NCBI GenBank assembly: GCA_031291955.1 | Contig: JARLIA010000003.1 | Span: 1 to 41,314, forward strand | DNA from: Minisyncoccota bacterium | GTDB lineage: Bacteria > Patescibacteriota > Minisyncoccia > Moranbacterales > UBA2206 | Direction: 5' to 3' | Length of the DNA: 41,314 bases | In this document: in pieces, positions 1 through 9,061 of the stretch | How the letters are laid out: every line of letters begins with the position of its first letter | How positions within the stretch are numbered: the stretch's first letter is position 1 | Program-made: the position numbers and the translations under genes | The notes under the pieces: model-generated | Told to the model about the DNA's origin: nothing | Databases searched by the model: none | Seen by the model: only the letters and a program-made list of their open reading frames with translations

Positions 1-2
1 AA

Positions 3-437
3 AGTGCAATTGGAACATTAGTCGAGAGGACAACAAGATTAACGCTAATCGTACCGCTTAAAAAGAAAGATGCCATGTCGGTGAGAGTGGCGTTTGCCAA
101 AGCCTTCAAAAAAATTCCTAAAAAGTTTACTAAATCTCTAACCTACGATCGAGGGACTGAAATGGCCCAGCATAAATTATTCACAGAGGATACCGGCATA
201 AAAGTATTCTTCGCTGATCCATATTGTCCTTGGCAACGAGGAACCAATGAAAATACCAACGGCCTGATCAGACAGTATTTTCCCAAGGGTACTGATTTTA
301 GAAAGATCGGCATTGCAGACATCAGAGAAGCAGAAAGGCGACTCAATAGTCGTCCCAGAAAAACACTGGATTTTTACACTCCCTCAGAAAAGTTTTATCA
401 ACTAATTACAGATAGAAAAATTGCAATTAATTCTTGA
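3..437 (+). mobile_element. IS30-family transposase, C-terminal part (5' end outside window)
   Basis: Frame is open from base 3 (SAIGTLVERTTRLTLIVPLKKKDAM...). LVERTTR, DRGTEM, FADPYCPWQRGTNENTNGLIRQYFPKGTD and LNSRPRKTL match the IS30 DDE core. Confidence 0.93.
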
Positions 438-452
438 ACCCAGTTAATAATA

Positions 453-481
453 AAAAGCGAATCCCTCAAGGATTCGCTTTT
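453..481. terminator. Bidirectional hairpin terminator between the IS30 transposase and rpmA
   Basis: AAAAGCGAATCC-CTCAA-GGATTCGCTTTT, perfect 12-bp arms with flanking A/T runs. Confidence 0.8.
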
Positions 482-503
482 ATTGGATATAATTCGTTCT
501 GCT

Positions 504-785
504 TTAGCTATTAGCGATTACGGAAACAAATCGTTTAGCTTCCAGCTTGCCAGTGAAAGTCCGGACTTTTTTGTTTGAAAATTTAACCACGCCATCCTTC
601 ATGGCAAAAAGAGTGTCGTCTTCGGAGCGCTTAACATTCTTGCCCGGACGGAATTTGGTGCCGCGCTGGCGAATAATGATCTGTCCGGTCAGAACTTTCT
701 CGCTGCCGAATTTTTTTACGCCCAGTCTTTTGGAAATTGAATCGCGGCCTAGTTGGGTAGAGCCACCGGCTTTTCTGTGTGCCAT
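504..785 (-). CDS. rpmA: 50S ribosomal protein L27
   Basis: [51 protein letters not shown] is a typical L27 N-terminus. Confidence 0.96.
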   Translation of the reverse strand: MAHRKAGGSTQLGRDSISKRLGVKKFGSEKVLTGQIIIRQRGTKFRPGKNVKRSEDDTLFAMKDGVVKFSNKKVRTFTGKLEAKRFVSVIANS

Positions 786-786
786 A

Positions 787-818
787 TTGTTATATTGCTA
801 GCTTGTTATATTATTATA
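787..818. repeat. 4 x 8-nt micro-array in the rpmA leader
   Basis: [TTGTTATA][TTGCTAGC][TTGTTATA][TTATTATA] on the + strand, directly upstream of the rpmA start codon. Confidence 0.7.
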
Positions 819-861
819 TTGCCACCAAGCAATCTTAGCTGATTTGTGCTATAATGTCAAT

Positions 862-1278
862 ATGCATGCCCGAATAATAGAATTTTGGAAAAAATACGAA
901 CATAAAATCATTCTGGCCGCGGGATTTGTTTTGGTGGCGATCATCTCTTTTGAGGGAGGTGTTTTAAAGGGTGCCCACTTTGGTCAATCGCCATTAATTA
1001 TTCAGTCGGCACCTCAAAACCAGATTGTGGCCGGCGAGGCGACTTCTAAAATAGTCTCAGGGGCCTCAAATTTGCCCCAGGCAGCCCCGTCCGACCCAAC
1101 CAGCCTAACCACACCAGCTGCAAATTGCGCTTTCGTCGGCAGTAAAAATTCTAATATGTACCATCTGGCGACTTCTTCCTATGCCAAAAGAATCAATCCG
1201 GAAAATCGGGTTTGCTTTTCCAGCACGGATGAGGCAAAATCAAAAGGATACTTGCCAGATAAGAGTTTAAGCAAATGA
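862..1278 (+). CDS. Membrane-anchored hypothetical protein with a C-terminal CAFVGSKNSNMYH... module
   Basis: N-terminal TM helix, Ala/Pro/Ser-rich linker, C-terminal FVGSKNSNMYHLATSSYAKRINPENRVCFSSTDEAKSKGY. That module resembles the small metal-binding (Ada-like) modules of secreted proteins. Start moved from TTG 844 to ATG 862, just after a TATAAT box. Confidence 0.7.
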   Translation: MHARIIEFWKKYEHKIILAAGFVLVAIISFEGGVLKGAHFGQSPLIIQSAPQNQIVAGEATSKIVSGASNLPQAAPSDPTSLTTPAANCAFVGSKNSNMYHLATSSYAKRINPENRVCFSSTDEAKSKGYLPDKSLSK

Positions 1279-1328
1279 AATCAGATGTTAAATTCGCTCT
1301 TGAAATTCACCTGATTACTTATAAAATT

Positions 1329-2042
1329 ATGCGCCAAACATTAAAAAACAACATCACAATCATCTCTCTCGGCGGCTCTCTCATCGTCCCTAGTCACATC
1401 GACTGGCAATTTTTGCGGGCCTTTCGCGCACTGATCGTGGCCGAAATCAAAAAAGGCAAAAAGTTCGTCATCATCACTGGCGGGGGATACGCCGCCCGGG
1501 AATATATCCAAGCCGCTTCCAAAGTCACTCGCCTCACCCGCGACGACCAAGATTGGCTGGGCATCCACGCCACGAGAATGAACGCCCATTTGATAAAAAC
1601 TATTTTCAGACAATACGCCCATCCGCGCATCAACAAAAATCCCAACACCAAGGCCGACATTGCCGAACATTTCGCGAGCGGGGAGGGGATTATGGTGGCG
1701 GCCGGTTGGCGGCCGGGCTGGTCAACCGATTACGTCGCCACGATCTTAGCCAAGCGCTTGGGCGCGAAAACTTTAATAAATTTATCCAATATAAAATACG
1801 TCTGCGACAAAGATCCGAATAAATTCAAAGACGCCCAAAAAATCGAGAAAATAAATTGGAATGATTTCCGGAAGATTGTCGGCAACCGCTGGGACCCAGG
1901 CGCCAATTTTCCCTTTGATCCAGTTGCTTCAAAACTGGCCCAGGAAATTAATTTAGAAGTAGTTATTGCCGAAGGCAAGAATTTGAATAATCTGAAAAAT
2001 ATTTTAGAAGGAAAGAAGTTTTTAGGGACAGTGATAAAATAA
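1329..2042 (+). CDS. pyrH: UMP kinase, amino-acid-kinase superfamily, archaeal-like
   Basis: ISLGGSLIVP, ITGGGYAAREYI, GIHATRMNAHLI, GWRPGWSTDYVA and TLINLSNIKYVCDKDP. Confidence 0.8.
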   Translation: MRQTLKNNITIISLGGSLIVPSHIDWQFLRAFRALIVAEIKKGKKFVIITGGGYAAREYIQAASKVTRLTRDDQDWLGIHATRMNAHLIKTIFRQYAHPRINKNPNTKADIAEHFASGEGIMVAAGWRPGWSTDYVATILAKRLGAKTLINLSNIKYVCDKDPNKFKDAQKIEKINWNDFRKIVGNRWDPGANFPFDPVASKLAQEINLEVVIAEGKNLNNLKNILEGKKFLGTVIK

Positions 2043-2046
2043 AAAA

Positions 2047-3171
2047 TTATTTTTTCTTCACCACCAAACTTTTTGTTTCTTTGTCGACTATCTTAGCACC
2101 TTCAACTTCTTTCCGCGCGGCCACCGGCAGAACGCCAAGGATATTTTTGAGCGCGATGCCGTCCACTTTCAAAACGTCCTCCCAATGGTGAAGCGGCCAT
2201 AAAATTTCGCGAAGCTTTTTTTCGTCGTATTTATACGTTTTCCGAAGTGATTGGGCGATGATACCGGACTCGCCAAAAACCCGCTCGACGCCTTCTTGCT
2301 CCATATACTTCGTGATGATTTCTTGAAGTTTTCCCATACGGTCTTTGGTGAGGCTCATAGCCGATTTCAGATTGACATATTCTTCGATAGCGTCATTAAC
2401 TTCTTGGGTGTCAATTTTCCGCAGTTCCTTGAACTTGTGTTTCCACATCGGGCAGATGCTCTGATAGCCGCACCAGTCGCAAAGCGGAGAAACATGCGGT
2501 TCGAACTTTTGTTCTTCGATGAGTTTTATCGTTTCCAAAAATATTTTCTCGATCTCAGCCAGTTGCTCTGGCGTCCGCTGAGCGGAAAGTTTCACGCCGT
2601 GCTTCAGAAAATACAGACTGACTTTGATATGGTCGAGATTCTTGGCTTCTTCGGGGTAATATGAAAGGAAAGCGCGCAGATAGACTGACAGTTGGATGTC
2701 GTTTTCCACCCGGTCCTGGGTCGGCATTTTCTTGGTGGTTTTGTAGTCAATTATTTCCCAGCCGTCTTCAGTCCGGTCGATACGGTCAATGATACCAGAA
2801 ATGATATGTTTGTCTCCGTCTTTCCCGATCTCGATCTGGAAGCGGGATTCCAAGTTGGCAATATTGAAATCAGCTGGATTGTTTTTGTGATAATAATCCG
2901 TAATCATCTTTACGCCTTGCGTAAAAGCCGCCCGCTCTTCATCCGGCGTTTCAAAAACAGCCGGATTCCAATGATTGGCGAAATGCTCCAGTGCCTGGTC
3001 TAGAGTGGGGGAGAGAATGCCGGGAGTGTGGACAAATTTCATAGTGTCATGCAGGACCGACCCGAAAACCGCCTCTTTGGATTTGGGCGTTCTAATCTTG
3101 TCGATCGCCTGAAATTTATATTTCAGCGGACAGTTTTGGTAAGTGTCAAAAGCACTGTAAGAAATACGCAT
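2047..3171 (-). CDS. PD-(D/E)XK nuclease-superfamily protein, RecB/Cas4-like, probable Fe-S cysteine cluster
   Basis: SYSAFDTYQNCPLKYKFQ, GSVLHDTMKF, GIIDRIDR...WEIIDYKTTK, C-terminal CDWCGYQSICPMW. Confidence 0.88.
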   Translation of the reverse strand: MRISYSAFDTYQNCPLKYKFQAIDKIRTPKSKEAVFGSVLHDTMKFVHTPGILSPTLDQALEHFANHWNPAVFETPDEERAAFTQGVKMITDYYHKNNPADFNIANLESRFQIEIGKDGDKHIISGIIDRIDRTEDGWEIIDYKTTKKMPTQDRVENDIQLSVYLRAFLSYYPEEAKNLDHIKVSLYFLKHGVKLSAQRTPEQLAEIEKIFLETIKLIEEQKFEPHVSPLCDWCGYQSICPMWKHKFKELRKIDTQEVNDAIEEYVNLKSAMSLTKDRMGKLQEIITKYMEQEGVERVFGESGIIAQSLRKTYKYDEKKLREILWPLHHWEDVLKVDGIALKNILGVLPVAARKEVEGAKIVDKETKSLVVKKK

Positions 3172-3175
3172 AGGT

Positions 3176-3203
3176 TAAGTATAAAGTATTAGGTATTATG
3201 TAT
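3176..3203. repeat. 4 x 7-nt micro-array in the nuclease leader
   Basis: [TAAGTAT][AAAGTAT][TAGGTAT][TATGTAT]. Confidence 0.7.
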
Positions 3204-3216
3204 CAAGCGACGGAAT

Positions 3217-3266
3217 TTGACAAGATTTCATACTCTGCTAAACTTAAAGCATACCAAAATAGTATG
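3217..3266 (+). promoter_or_regulatory. Putative promoter and operator dyad upstream of the Rrf2 gene
   Basis: TTGACA (3217-3222), 16 nt, TAAACT, then dyad CATAC-N7-GTATG (3250-3266). An additional CATAC half-site lies at 3229-3233. Confidence 0.45.
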
Positions 3267-3277
3267 ATATTAAACCA

Positions 3278-3664
3278 ATGAAATTTTCAACAAGAGGGGA
3301 GTATGGACTGCGGGCGGCGGTCAATCTGGCCAAAAGCTACCCGAAGATCAAAAATTTAAAAGATATTTCGGCGGAAGAAAAAATTTCCGTGAAATATTTG
3401 GAACGGATAATTGGTAATTTAAGACGCGCGGGAATCGTCAAAAGCACCCAAGGAAAAAACGGCGGCTATATTTTGGCAAAGAACCCGGGAAAAATAAAAG
3501 TGGGAGAAATAATCGAAGCTACCGAAGGACCGATCGCCGTCAAATGCTATGGCACCAATTGCAAAATGATCCACCAGTGCCCGTCGAGTTTTGTTTGGGT
3601 GAAGCTAGGCGAACAAATCAAGAAGACTTTATACGGAATTAAATTGAGCGATTTAATAAAATAA
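3278..3664 (+). CDS. Rrf2-family (IscR-like) transcriptional regulator
   Basis: MKFSTRGEYGLRAAVNLA, VKYLERIIGNLRRAGIVKSTQGKNGGYILAK, Cys cluster CYGTNCKMIHQC. Confidence 0.93.
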   Translation: MKFSTRGEYGLRAAVNLAKSYPKIKNLKDISAEEKISVKYLERIIGNLRRAGIVKSTQGKNGGYILAKNPGKIKVGEIIEATEGPIAVKCYGTNCKMIHQCPSSFVWVKLGEQIKKTLYGIKLSDLIK

Positions 3665-3673
3665 TTTTTTATT

Positions 3674-4915
3674 ATGCAAAAAATCTATCTAGACCACGGC
3701 GCGACCACAATGGTGGACAAAAATGTGCTGAAAATTATGCTGCCGTATTTTAGCGAGAAATACGGCAACGCTTCGTCGCTCCACGGCTTTGGGGAAGTTG
3801 CGGGAAAGGCAGCGGAAAAAGCGCGAAAAATTGCGGCTGATTTTTTCGGCGCGGATCCAAAAGAAATCATTTTTACCAGCGGGGCCACCGAATCCAACAA
3901 TTTGGCGATAAAGGGCGCGGTGTAGGCCTATTATAAAAATACTCGCGCCAATTCGCGCGAGATGGATCCGGGTTCGCAAATTGCCAAGCCGCATATTATC
4001 ACAACCACATTCGAACATCATTGCGTTCTGGAAGCTTGCCACGCCATGGAAAAAGAAGGCTTGGCGGACGTGACATACATTAAACCGAATCACGATGGAT
4101 TAGTTAGTGTCGGTGACGTCAAGGCCGCCCTAAAACCAACTACCATTCTTGCATCGATAATGTACGTCAACAACGAAATAGGCACAGTGCAGCCGATCGC
4201 GGAAATTGGCAAATTACTAAAAAACTGCAGAGGTAAATCAAAAATTATTTTCCACACTGACGCGACGCAGGCGGTGAATTATTTGGATTGCAATGTAGAT
4301 AAATTAGGCGTGGATTTATTGTCCATGTCAGCCCACAAGATTTATGGACCAAAAGGCATCGGCGCGCTCTACGTCCGAAAAGGGACGGCCATAAAACGCG
4401 TCCAAGATGGGGGAGAGCAGGAATTTACGCTCCGAGCCGGCACTTTGAACGTCCCGGGAATCGTCGGATTGGGAGCGGCCATATCAATGATCAATGAACA
4501 GCGAACAAAGAACAATAAAAAAATAATAGCCTTAAGAAATTACCTGATTAAAAAAGTTTTGAAAGAAATTCCCGACACAAAATTAAACGGATCAAAAATA
4601 AAACGCTCGCCGAACAACGCCAACTTTTCTTTTTCGAACGTGGAAGGGGAGAGTTTGCTTTTGATGCTGGCAGCCGAGGGAATCGCGGCGTCCACCGGTT
4701 CAGCCTGTTCGTCGGGATCGCTTGAACCATCCCACGTGCTTCTGTCCATCGGCTTGAAACCCGAACAAGCTCACGGCTCGCTGCGTATTACTTTAGGCAA
4801 GCACAACACCAAGAAGGAGATTAATATATTTATAACTAAATTAAAAAAAATAGTCGGACAACTCCGGAAAGTTTCAGGGAATGTATTAGAAGATTATTAT
4901 CAGAAAAATAATTAA
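3674..4915 (+). pseudogene. iscS: Cysteine desulfurase (IscS/NifS-like) interrupted by one in-frame TAG at 3923-3925
   Basis: ORFs 3674-3925 and 3962-4915 share a frame and are continuous across the TAG ([25 protein letters not shown]...). N-terminus [15 protein letters not shown]-lysine motif SMSAHKIYGPKG; active Cys STGSACSSGSLEPSHVL. Called pseudogene only because of the nonsense codon; it may be recoded. Confidence 0.85.
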
Positions 4916-4921
4916 ACTTAT

Positions 4922-5305
4922 ATGTACAGCAAAAAAGTCATCGAACATTTCACGCATCCGCACAACCAAGGCGCCATCAAAAATGCCGACGGGGTCGGCA
5001 TGGTCGGTAATCCTGTTTGTGGGGATCTCATGAAGATATACATTAAAGTAAAAAATTTGAAGAATGGGGAAGTCATCCAAGATATCAAATTTGAGACCTT
5101 GGGTTGCGCCAGCGCCATTGCAACCTCATCTATGATTACGGATTTGGCCAAAGGAAAAACTTTGGGCGAAGCCATGAAAATATCCAGGGATGATGTGGCC
5201 GACGCCTTGGAAGGTTTGCCGCCGATAAAGATGCATTGTTCAAACCTGGCGGCCGACGGACTGCACGAAGCAATAAAGGACTACCGCTCAAAGAATAAAA
5301 AATAG
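4922..5305 (+). CDS. iscU: Fe-S cluster scaffold protein IscU/NifU-like
   Basis: YSKKVIEHFTHPHNQGAI, GNPVCGD, ETLGCASAIATSSM, KMHCSNLAADGL. Ends with TAG. Confidence 0.95.
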   Translation: MYSKKVIEHFTHPHNQGAIKNADGVGMVGNPVCGDLMKIYIKVKNLKNGEVIQDIKFETLGCASAIATSSMITDLAKGKTLGEAMKISRDDVADALEGLPPIKMHCSNLAADGLHEAIKDYRSKNKK

Positions 5306-5311
5306 AAAAAC

Positions 5312-5344
5312 AAAAAACCGATTGTCATTAAGGGTCGGTTTTTT
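5312..5344 (+). terminator. Rho-independent terminator after iscU
   Basis: AAAAAACCGA ... TCGGTTTTTT hairpin. Confidence 0.8.
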
Positions 5345-5364
5345 GATTGGAGAAGAGAAGAAGA

Positions 5365-5410
5365 AATATTAACAGTGTCGCATAATGATACTTTTGCGAC
5401 TATTAATATT
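5365..5410. repeat. Long imperfect inverted repeat in an intergenic region
   Basis: AATATTAACAGTGTCGCA-taatgatactt-TTGCGACTATTAATATT; arms match apart from one C/T difference and a 2-nt bulge. Confidence 0.65.
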
Positions 5411-5548
5411 ATTTAAAGGCTTAAACAAACAATCTTTTTAGATACATATACATATGTCCAACCAGATAAAAACACTTAGAACGCAATTTTAGAGGTCGTT
5501 TTTTCAGCTATCTTTCTTAATGATGACATATATACCTAGCTAACTTTT

Positions 5549-6919
5549 TTAGTTTGCATAAATAATCATCTGGTCAATGTTGGTTTTAGATCCTAATAAT
5601 TTTCCCATAAGCGCCATCGACGTGCCAAGATAAAGATTCGGTCCAAAGTATGGGTCATGGACAATGTAATCATGTGAGTCCTTGCCGGTAATGACGACAT
5701 AGTGCCCTCCCTTGCCGCCATTAATGTGAACGATGACTGGAATATTTTTTTTGATATATGAATTGACGGTTGACCAATTGATGTTGCCATGGCTTGTGGA
5801 AGAAGCCAGATTTATTCCACCGCTCCAGGAATCCGGCCATTCAATAAGGTCGTAATAAAATATTTTTTGTTTATCCATTTTCCCTGGGTTGATGCTGGAT
5901 CCCAGATCCGTAAAAACCATCGCGATGGACGTTACGGCGCAACCATAATCCCCCATCAATGAATCGGAATTTCCGATGCGCTGATCGGCCCAGCGTGAAT
6001 CACGCTGGGAATAATACCAAGACGTGGATGCCAAGTTGCCATTGGAAGGGGTTGGATAATCCTTTAAACTCGCAAAAACATCACCCAGATTTCCCGCCGA
6101 GGAAAAATTGAACAGCTGATTTTTTTCCGCCTGGATATTGGCCAACAAATTTTCATATTGCTGTTCCTGGCCTTGCGTCTGAGTCAGAAGCGCTTGTTTT
6201 TGATTCTCAGTCGCCTGCAAAGAATACTGCTTGTCTTGCAACTGACCTTTCAACTGGGTGCTTTGGTCGTAAGCATCGCTCAGTTGCTGCTTTTCTTTGT
6301 TCAACTCAGCTTGGGTATTTTGGATGGTCGACAAAACATCCGACACCTTGCTCCCTGATTGTTCGACATAATCAACTTGATTGAAAGAAGACAGATTCTG
6401 ATCCAGCAGCATAATTTTCAAAAGTCCCTGCTGGTCGTAGTCATAATAGGTCTGCATAAGACCCGTCAGAATTGTTCTTTGGTAAGTAATGGTTTTTTCG
6501 TTATCAGAGATACTGCCAAGGAGATCAGTTATCTGGCTGGAAAGGTCAGAGATTTTGCCTTTCACGTCAGCGAGATTCTGTTGCGTGTTGGTCTGTTGCT
6601 GATTTATATAATCAATTTGATCATTCAAAAGATTGGAAGTTTTCCCGCTCAATTGGAGTAATTTCAAAGCGTTCTGCCGCTGTTGATCAAGCTTTTCACA
6701 ATTTGTTTGGGCGTCTCCGGTCAGTTGAGAGCAATCATTTTGATCCGAACAAGCGCTTTCACACTGGCTTTCTGCACTGGAATCATTCGGATGAGCCGCC
6801 TGACAAGCTTGCGAACAGCTGACCGAACTGGCGCCAGCCACCTCAGTCTTCCCGAAATTAAAAACGGTCAAAAGCGCAATGCTAGCCAAAAGGACTATGG
6901 ATTTAAGAATGTTTTTCAT
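5549..6919 (-). CDS. Secreted coiled-coil protein with C-terminal C39-like (papain-fold) peptidase domain
   Basis: Signal peptide MKNILKSIVLLASIALLTVF, Cys-rich segment, EnvC/PcsB-like coiled coil, then YYSQRDSRWADQRIG...GDYGCAVTSIAMVF...GGHYVVITGKDSHDYIVHDPYFG. Start moved to Met9 of the ORF. Confidence 0.82.
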   Translation of the reverse strand: MKNILKSIVLLASIALLTVFNFGKTEVAGASSVSCSQACQAAHPNDSSAESQCESACSDQNDCSQLTGDAQTNCEKLDQQRQNALKLLQLSGKTSNLLNDQIDYINQQQTNTQQNLADVKGKISDLSSQITDLLGSISDNEKTITYQRTILTGLMQTYYDYDQQGLLKIMLLDQNLSSFNQVDYVEQSGSKVSDVLSTIQNTQAELNKEKQQLSDAYDQSTQLKGQLQDKQYSLQATENQKQALLTQTQGQEQQYENLLANIQAEKNQLFNFSSAGNLGDVFASLKDYPTPSNGNLASTSWYYSQRDSRWADQRIGNSDSLMGDYGCAVTSIAMVFTDLGSSINPGKMDKQKIFYYDLIEWPDSWSGGINLASSTSHGNINWSTVNSYIKKNIPVIVHINGGKGGHYVVITGKDSHDYIVHDPYFGPNLYLGTSMALMGKLLGSKTNIDQMIIYAN

Positions 6920-6923
6920 TTTA

Positions 6924-8480
6924 TTATATCTTTTCCAAAGCATCTTTGATTCTTTTCAAACTTTTATCTTTTCCCAAAACCCAAGCCGCTTCAAACGGCG
7001 AAGGAGATTTTTTCTCGCCGGTGAGCGCCGCCCGCAGCGGCCAGAGCAGACGGCCGCGATCGGGTTTTCCATCCGCGTTTGAATATTTTTCCGCCGCCGC
7101 CATCAGGTTTTTCTCCAGATTTTCCCGCGTCCAATTTTCGTGCGTTATATTTTCCATTATTTTCCCAGACGCGTCAAGAGACTCCCGGATTTTCTCATCC
7201 TCAAGCCCTTTCCAGCGCAGGAGTTCTTTGTCGTAATCGATGTCGGTGAAGAAAAATCCATTCCCCTCCCCCACCTCGGACAATTTTTGCAAACGCTCGC
7301 GCTCAACCGTCAAAACTTTTTTCATGTATTCTTCTGTCTTTTTATCTTCGCTCGCATTAGTATAAAAATCTTTTTGTTCGAAAAATTCTTTTGCCCGTTG
7401 ATATAAATCATCAAGCGATATCTTTTTTATCCACTGCGAATTTATCCAATCCAGTTTTTTGATGTCAAAAACCGCGCCGCCTTTGTGGACATGGGAAAAA
7501 TCGAATTTATCAACTAATTCGTCGAGCGTAAAAATTTCCTGCGTCTCGCCCGAGCCAGGATTCCAACCCAAGAGTGCCACAAAATTTATGATAGCTTCTT
7601 TCAAATATCCTTTTTTGATATAATCTTCCACTGCCACGTCGCCCTGGCGCTTGGATAATTTAGAGCGGTCAAGATTCAAAAGTAGTGGCAAATGGGCAAA
7701 CTTTGGCGCTTCCCAGCCAAAATATCGGTACAACAGCAAATGTTTCGGCGTGCTAGACAGCCATTCTTCGCCCCGAATGACATGGGTGATTTTCATATCG
7801 TAATCGTCTATGACATTGGCCAGATGATAGGTCGGAAAGCCGTCCGATTTCATCAGCACCTGGTCGTCAACAAGATTGGTGTCGAATTTCACAATGCCTC
7901 GCACCATATCTTCAAATTCAATCGTTTCATTTTCCGGAATCTTGAGACGGATCACATACGGACAATTTTCTTTTAATTTCTCATTCACTTCCTCTGGAGA
8001 TATATTCCGCAAACAATAGCGGTCATACATCGGAGGTTTTTTGTCGGCCGCTTGTTGGTTCCGCAATTCCTCCAATCTTTCCGGTCCGCAAAAACAATAG
8101 TAGGCGTGCCCGTCGGCAACCAATTGCTCGGCGTATTTTTTATAAATTTCCAACTTTTCCGATTGGATATATGGTCCATACTCCCCTGCTTCGAAAATAT
8201 TTTTATAATTCTTGGACACGTAAACCGGAATCTTGTCATCTTTGATTTCTGCCGTCTGAAAAACGCCTTCGTCCCAGCCCAAACCGCACCAGCCTAACGA
8301 TTTTATCAAATTTTCCACCGCCCCTTCAACAAATCTTTTCTGATCGGTGTCTTCAATTTTCAACACAAAATCTCCGCCGGTGTGTCTGGCGTAAAGGTAA
8401 TCATAAAGGGCTGTCCTCAAGCTTCCGATATGCACAAACCCCGTCGGCGACGGCGCGAATCTGACGCGTGTTTTATTCAT
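6924..8480 (-). CDS. gltX: Glutamyl-tRNA synthetase
   Basis: RFAPSPTGFVHIGSLRTALYDYLYAR, HVIRGEEWLSSTPKHLLLYRYFGWEAPKFAHLPLLLN, KLSKRQGD. Confidence 0.97.
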   Translation of the reverse strand: MNKTRVRFAPSPTGFVHIGSLRTALYDYLYARHTGGDFVLKIEDTDQKRFVEGAVENLIKSLGWCGLGWDEGVFQTAEIKDDKIPVYVSKNYKNIFEAGEYGPYIQSEKLEIYKKYAEQLVADGHAYYCFCGPERLEELRNQQAADKKPPMYDRYCLRNISPEEVNEKLKENCPYVIRLKIPENETIEFEDMVRGIVKFDTNLVDDQVLMKSDGFPTYHLANVIDDYDMKITHVIRGEEWLSSTPKHLLLYRYFGWEAPKFAHLPLLLNLDRSKLSKRQGDVAVEDYIKKGYLKEAIINFVALLGWNPGSGETQEIFTLDELVDKFDFSHVHKGGAVFDIKKLDWINSQWIKKISLDDLYQRAKEFFEQKDFYTNASEDKKTEEYMKKVLTVERERLQKLSEVGEGNGFFFTDIDYDKELLRWKGLEDEKIRESLDASGKIMENITHENWTRENLEKNLMAAAEKYSNADGKPDRGRLLWPLRAALTGEKKSPSPFEAAWVLGKDKSLKRIKDALEKI

Positions 8481-9061
8481 GGTTTTAATGCGTTAACTCC
8501 TAATTTTTTTAGCTCGACAAAAATCTTATTAAGCGGCAGGCCGATCACGGAATAAAAATCTCCCTCAACTTTTTCAATCAGTACCGCGGCGCGATGCATG
8601 AGGCCATATGCTCCGGCCTTGTCCGTTGGTTCGCCTGTCGCGACATAATCATCGATTTCTTCTTCGGTCAAATCGCGAAAAGTCACTCTTGCCTCGCCAT
8701 AATCATTGATGATTGTTCCTGTTTTTGTATCAATAATCGCAAATCCGGTAACAATATTATGCGTCTTGCCGGAAAAGTCGCTCAATATTTTTTTCGCATC
8801 CTCGACATTTTTCGGTTTTCCAATAAACTTTCCGTTGAAAAAAACAAAGGTATCCGAGCCAATGACAATTTCATTATTATAATGCTTTGCCACATCTTGC
8901 GCTTTTCCCAATGCTAAAAATTTTACAAGTTCATATGGATCATCGAGCGCATTCATATCTTCTTCATACTCGCTTTCTCGCACGTCAAAATCCAGCCCGA
9001 TTTGTTCAAGCAAGGACTTTCTCCTTTCAGATTTTGAAGCTAAAATTATTTTTCTTTGCAT
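8477..9061 (-). CDS. maf: Maf-like nucleotide pyrophosphatase
   Basis: KIILASKSERRKSLLEQIG, GSDTFVFFNGKFIGKP, TGEPTDKAGAYGLMHRAAVLIEKVEGDFYSVIGLPL. Confidence 0.94.
   Translation of the reverse strand: MQRKIILASKSERRKSLLEQIGLDFDVRESEYEEDMNALDDPYELVKFLALGKAQDVAKHYNNEIVIGSDTFVFFNGKFIGKPKNVEDAKKILSDFSGKTHNIVTGFAIIDTKTGTIINDYGEARVTFRDLTEEEIDDYVATGEPTDKAGAYGLMHRAAVLIEKVEGDFYSVIGLPLNKIFVELKKLGVNALKP

Noticed and set aside
143-346. Antisense ORFs over conserved genes (for example 143-346, 1341-1670, 2251-2664, 6158-6358, 24716-25561, 30552-31556, 32353-33114)
   Set aside because: Each lies opposite a clearly recognised conserved CDS, has composition typical of a shadow frame and shows no domain motif.
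420-438. TTGCAATTAATTCTTGAAC as the IS30 right inverted repeat
   Set aside because: Plausible by position, but the left end is outside the window so the inverted repeat cannot be verified.
3923-3925. Genome-wide TAG reassignment to explain the iscS amber
   Set aside because: TAG terminates iscU (5303-5305), mreB (35657-35659) and the 43-aa ORF in normal positions.
7250-7270. EVGEGNGFFF segment of GltX as another element insertion
   Set aside because: No palindrome or tandem structure in the DNA; within normal variation for GltX.
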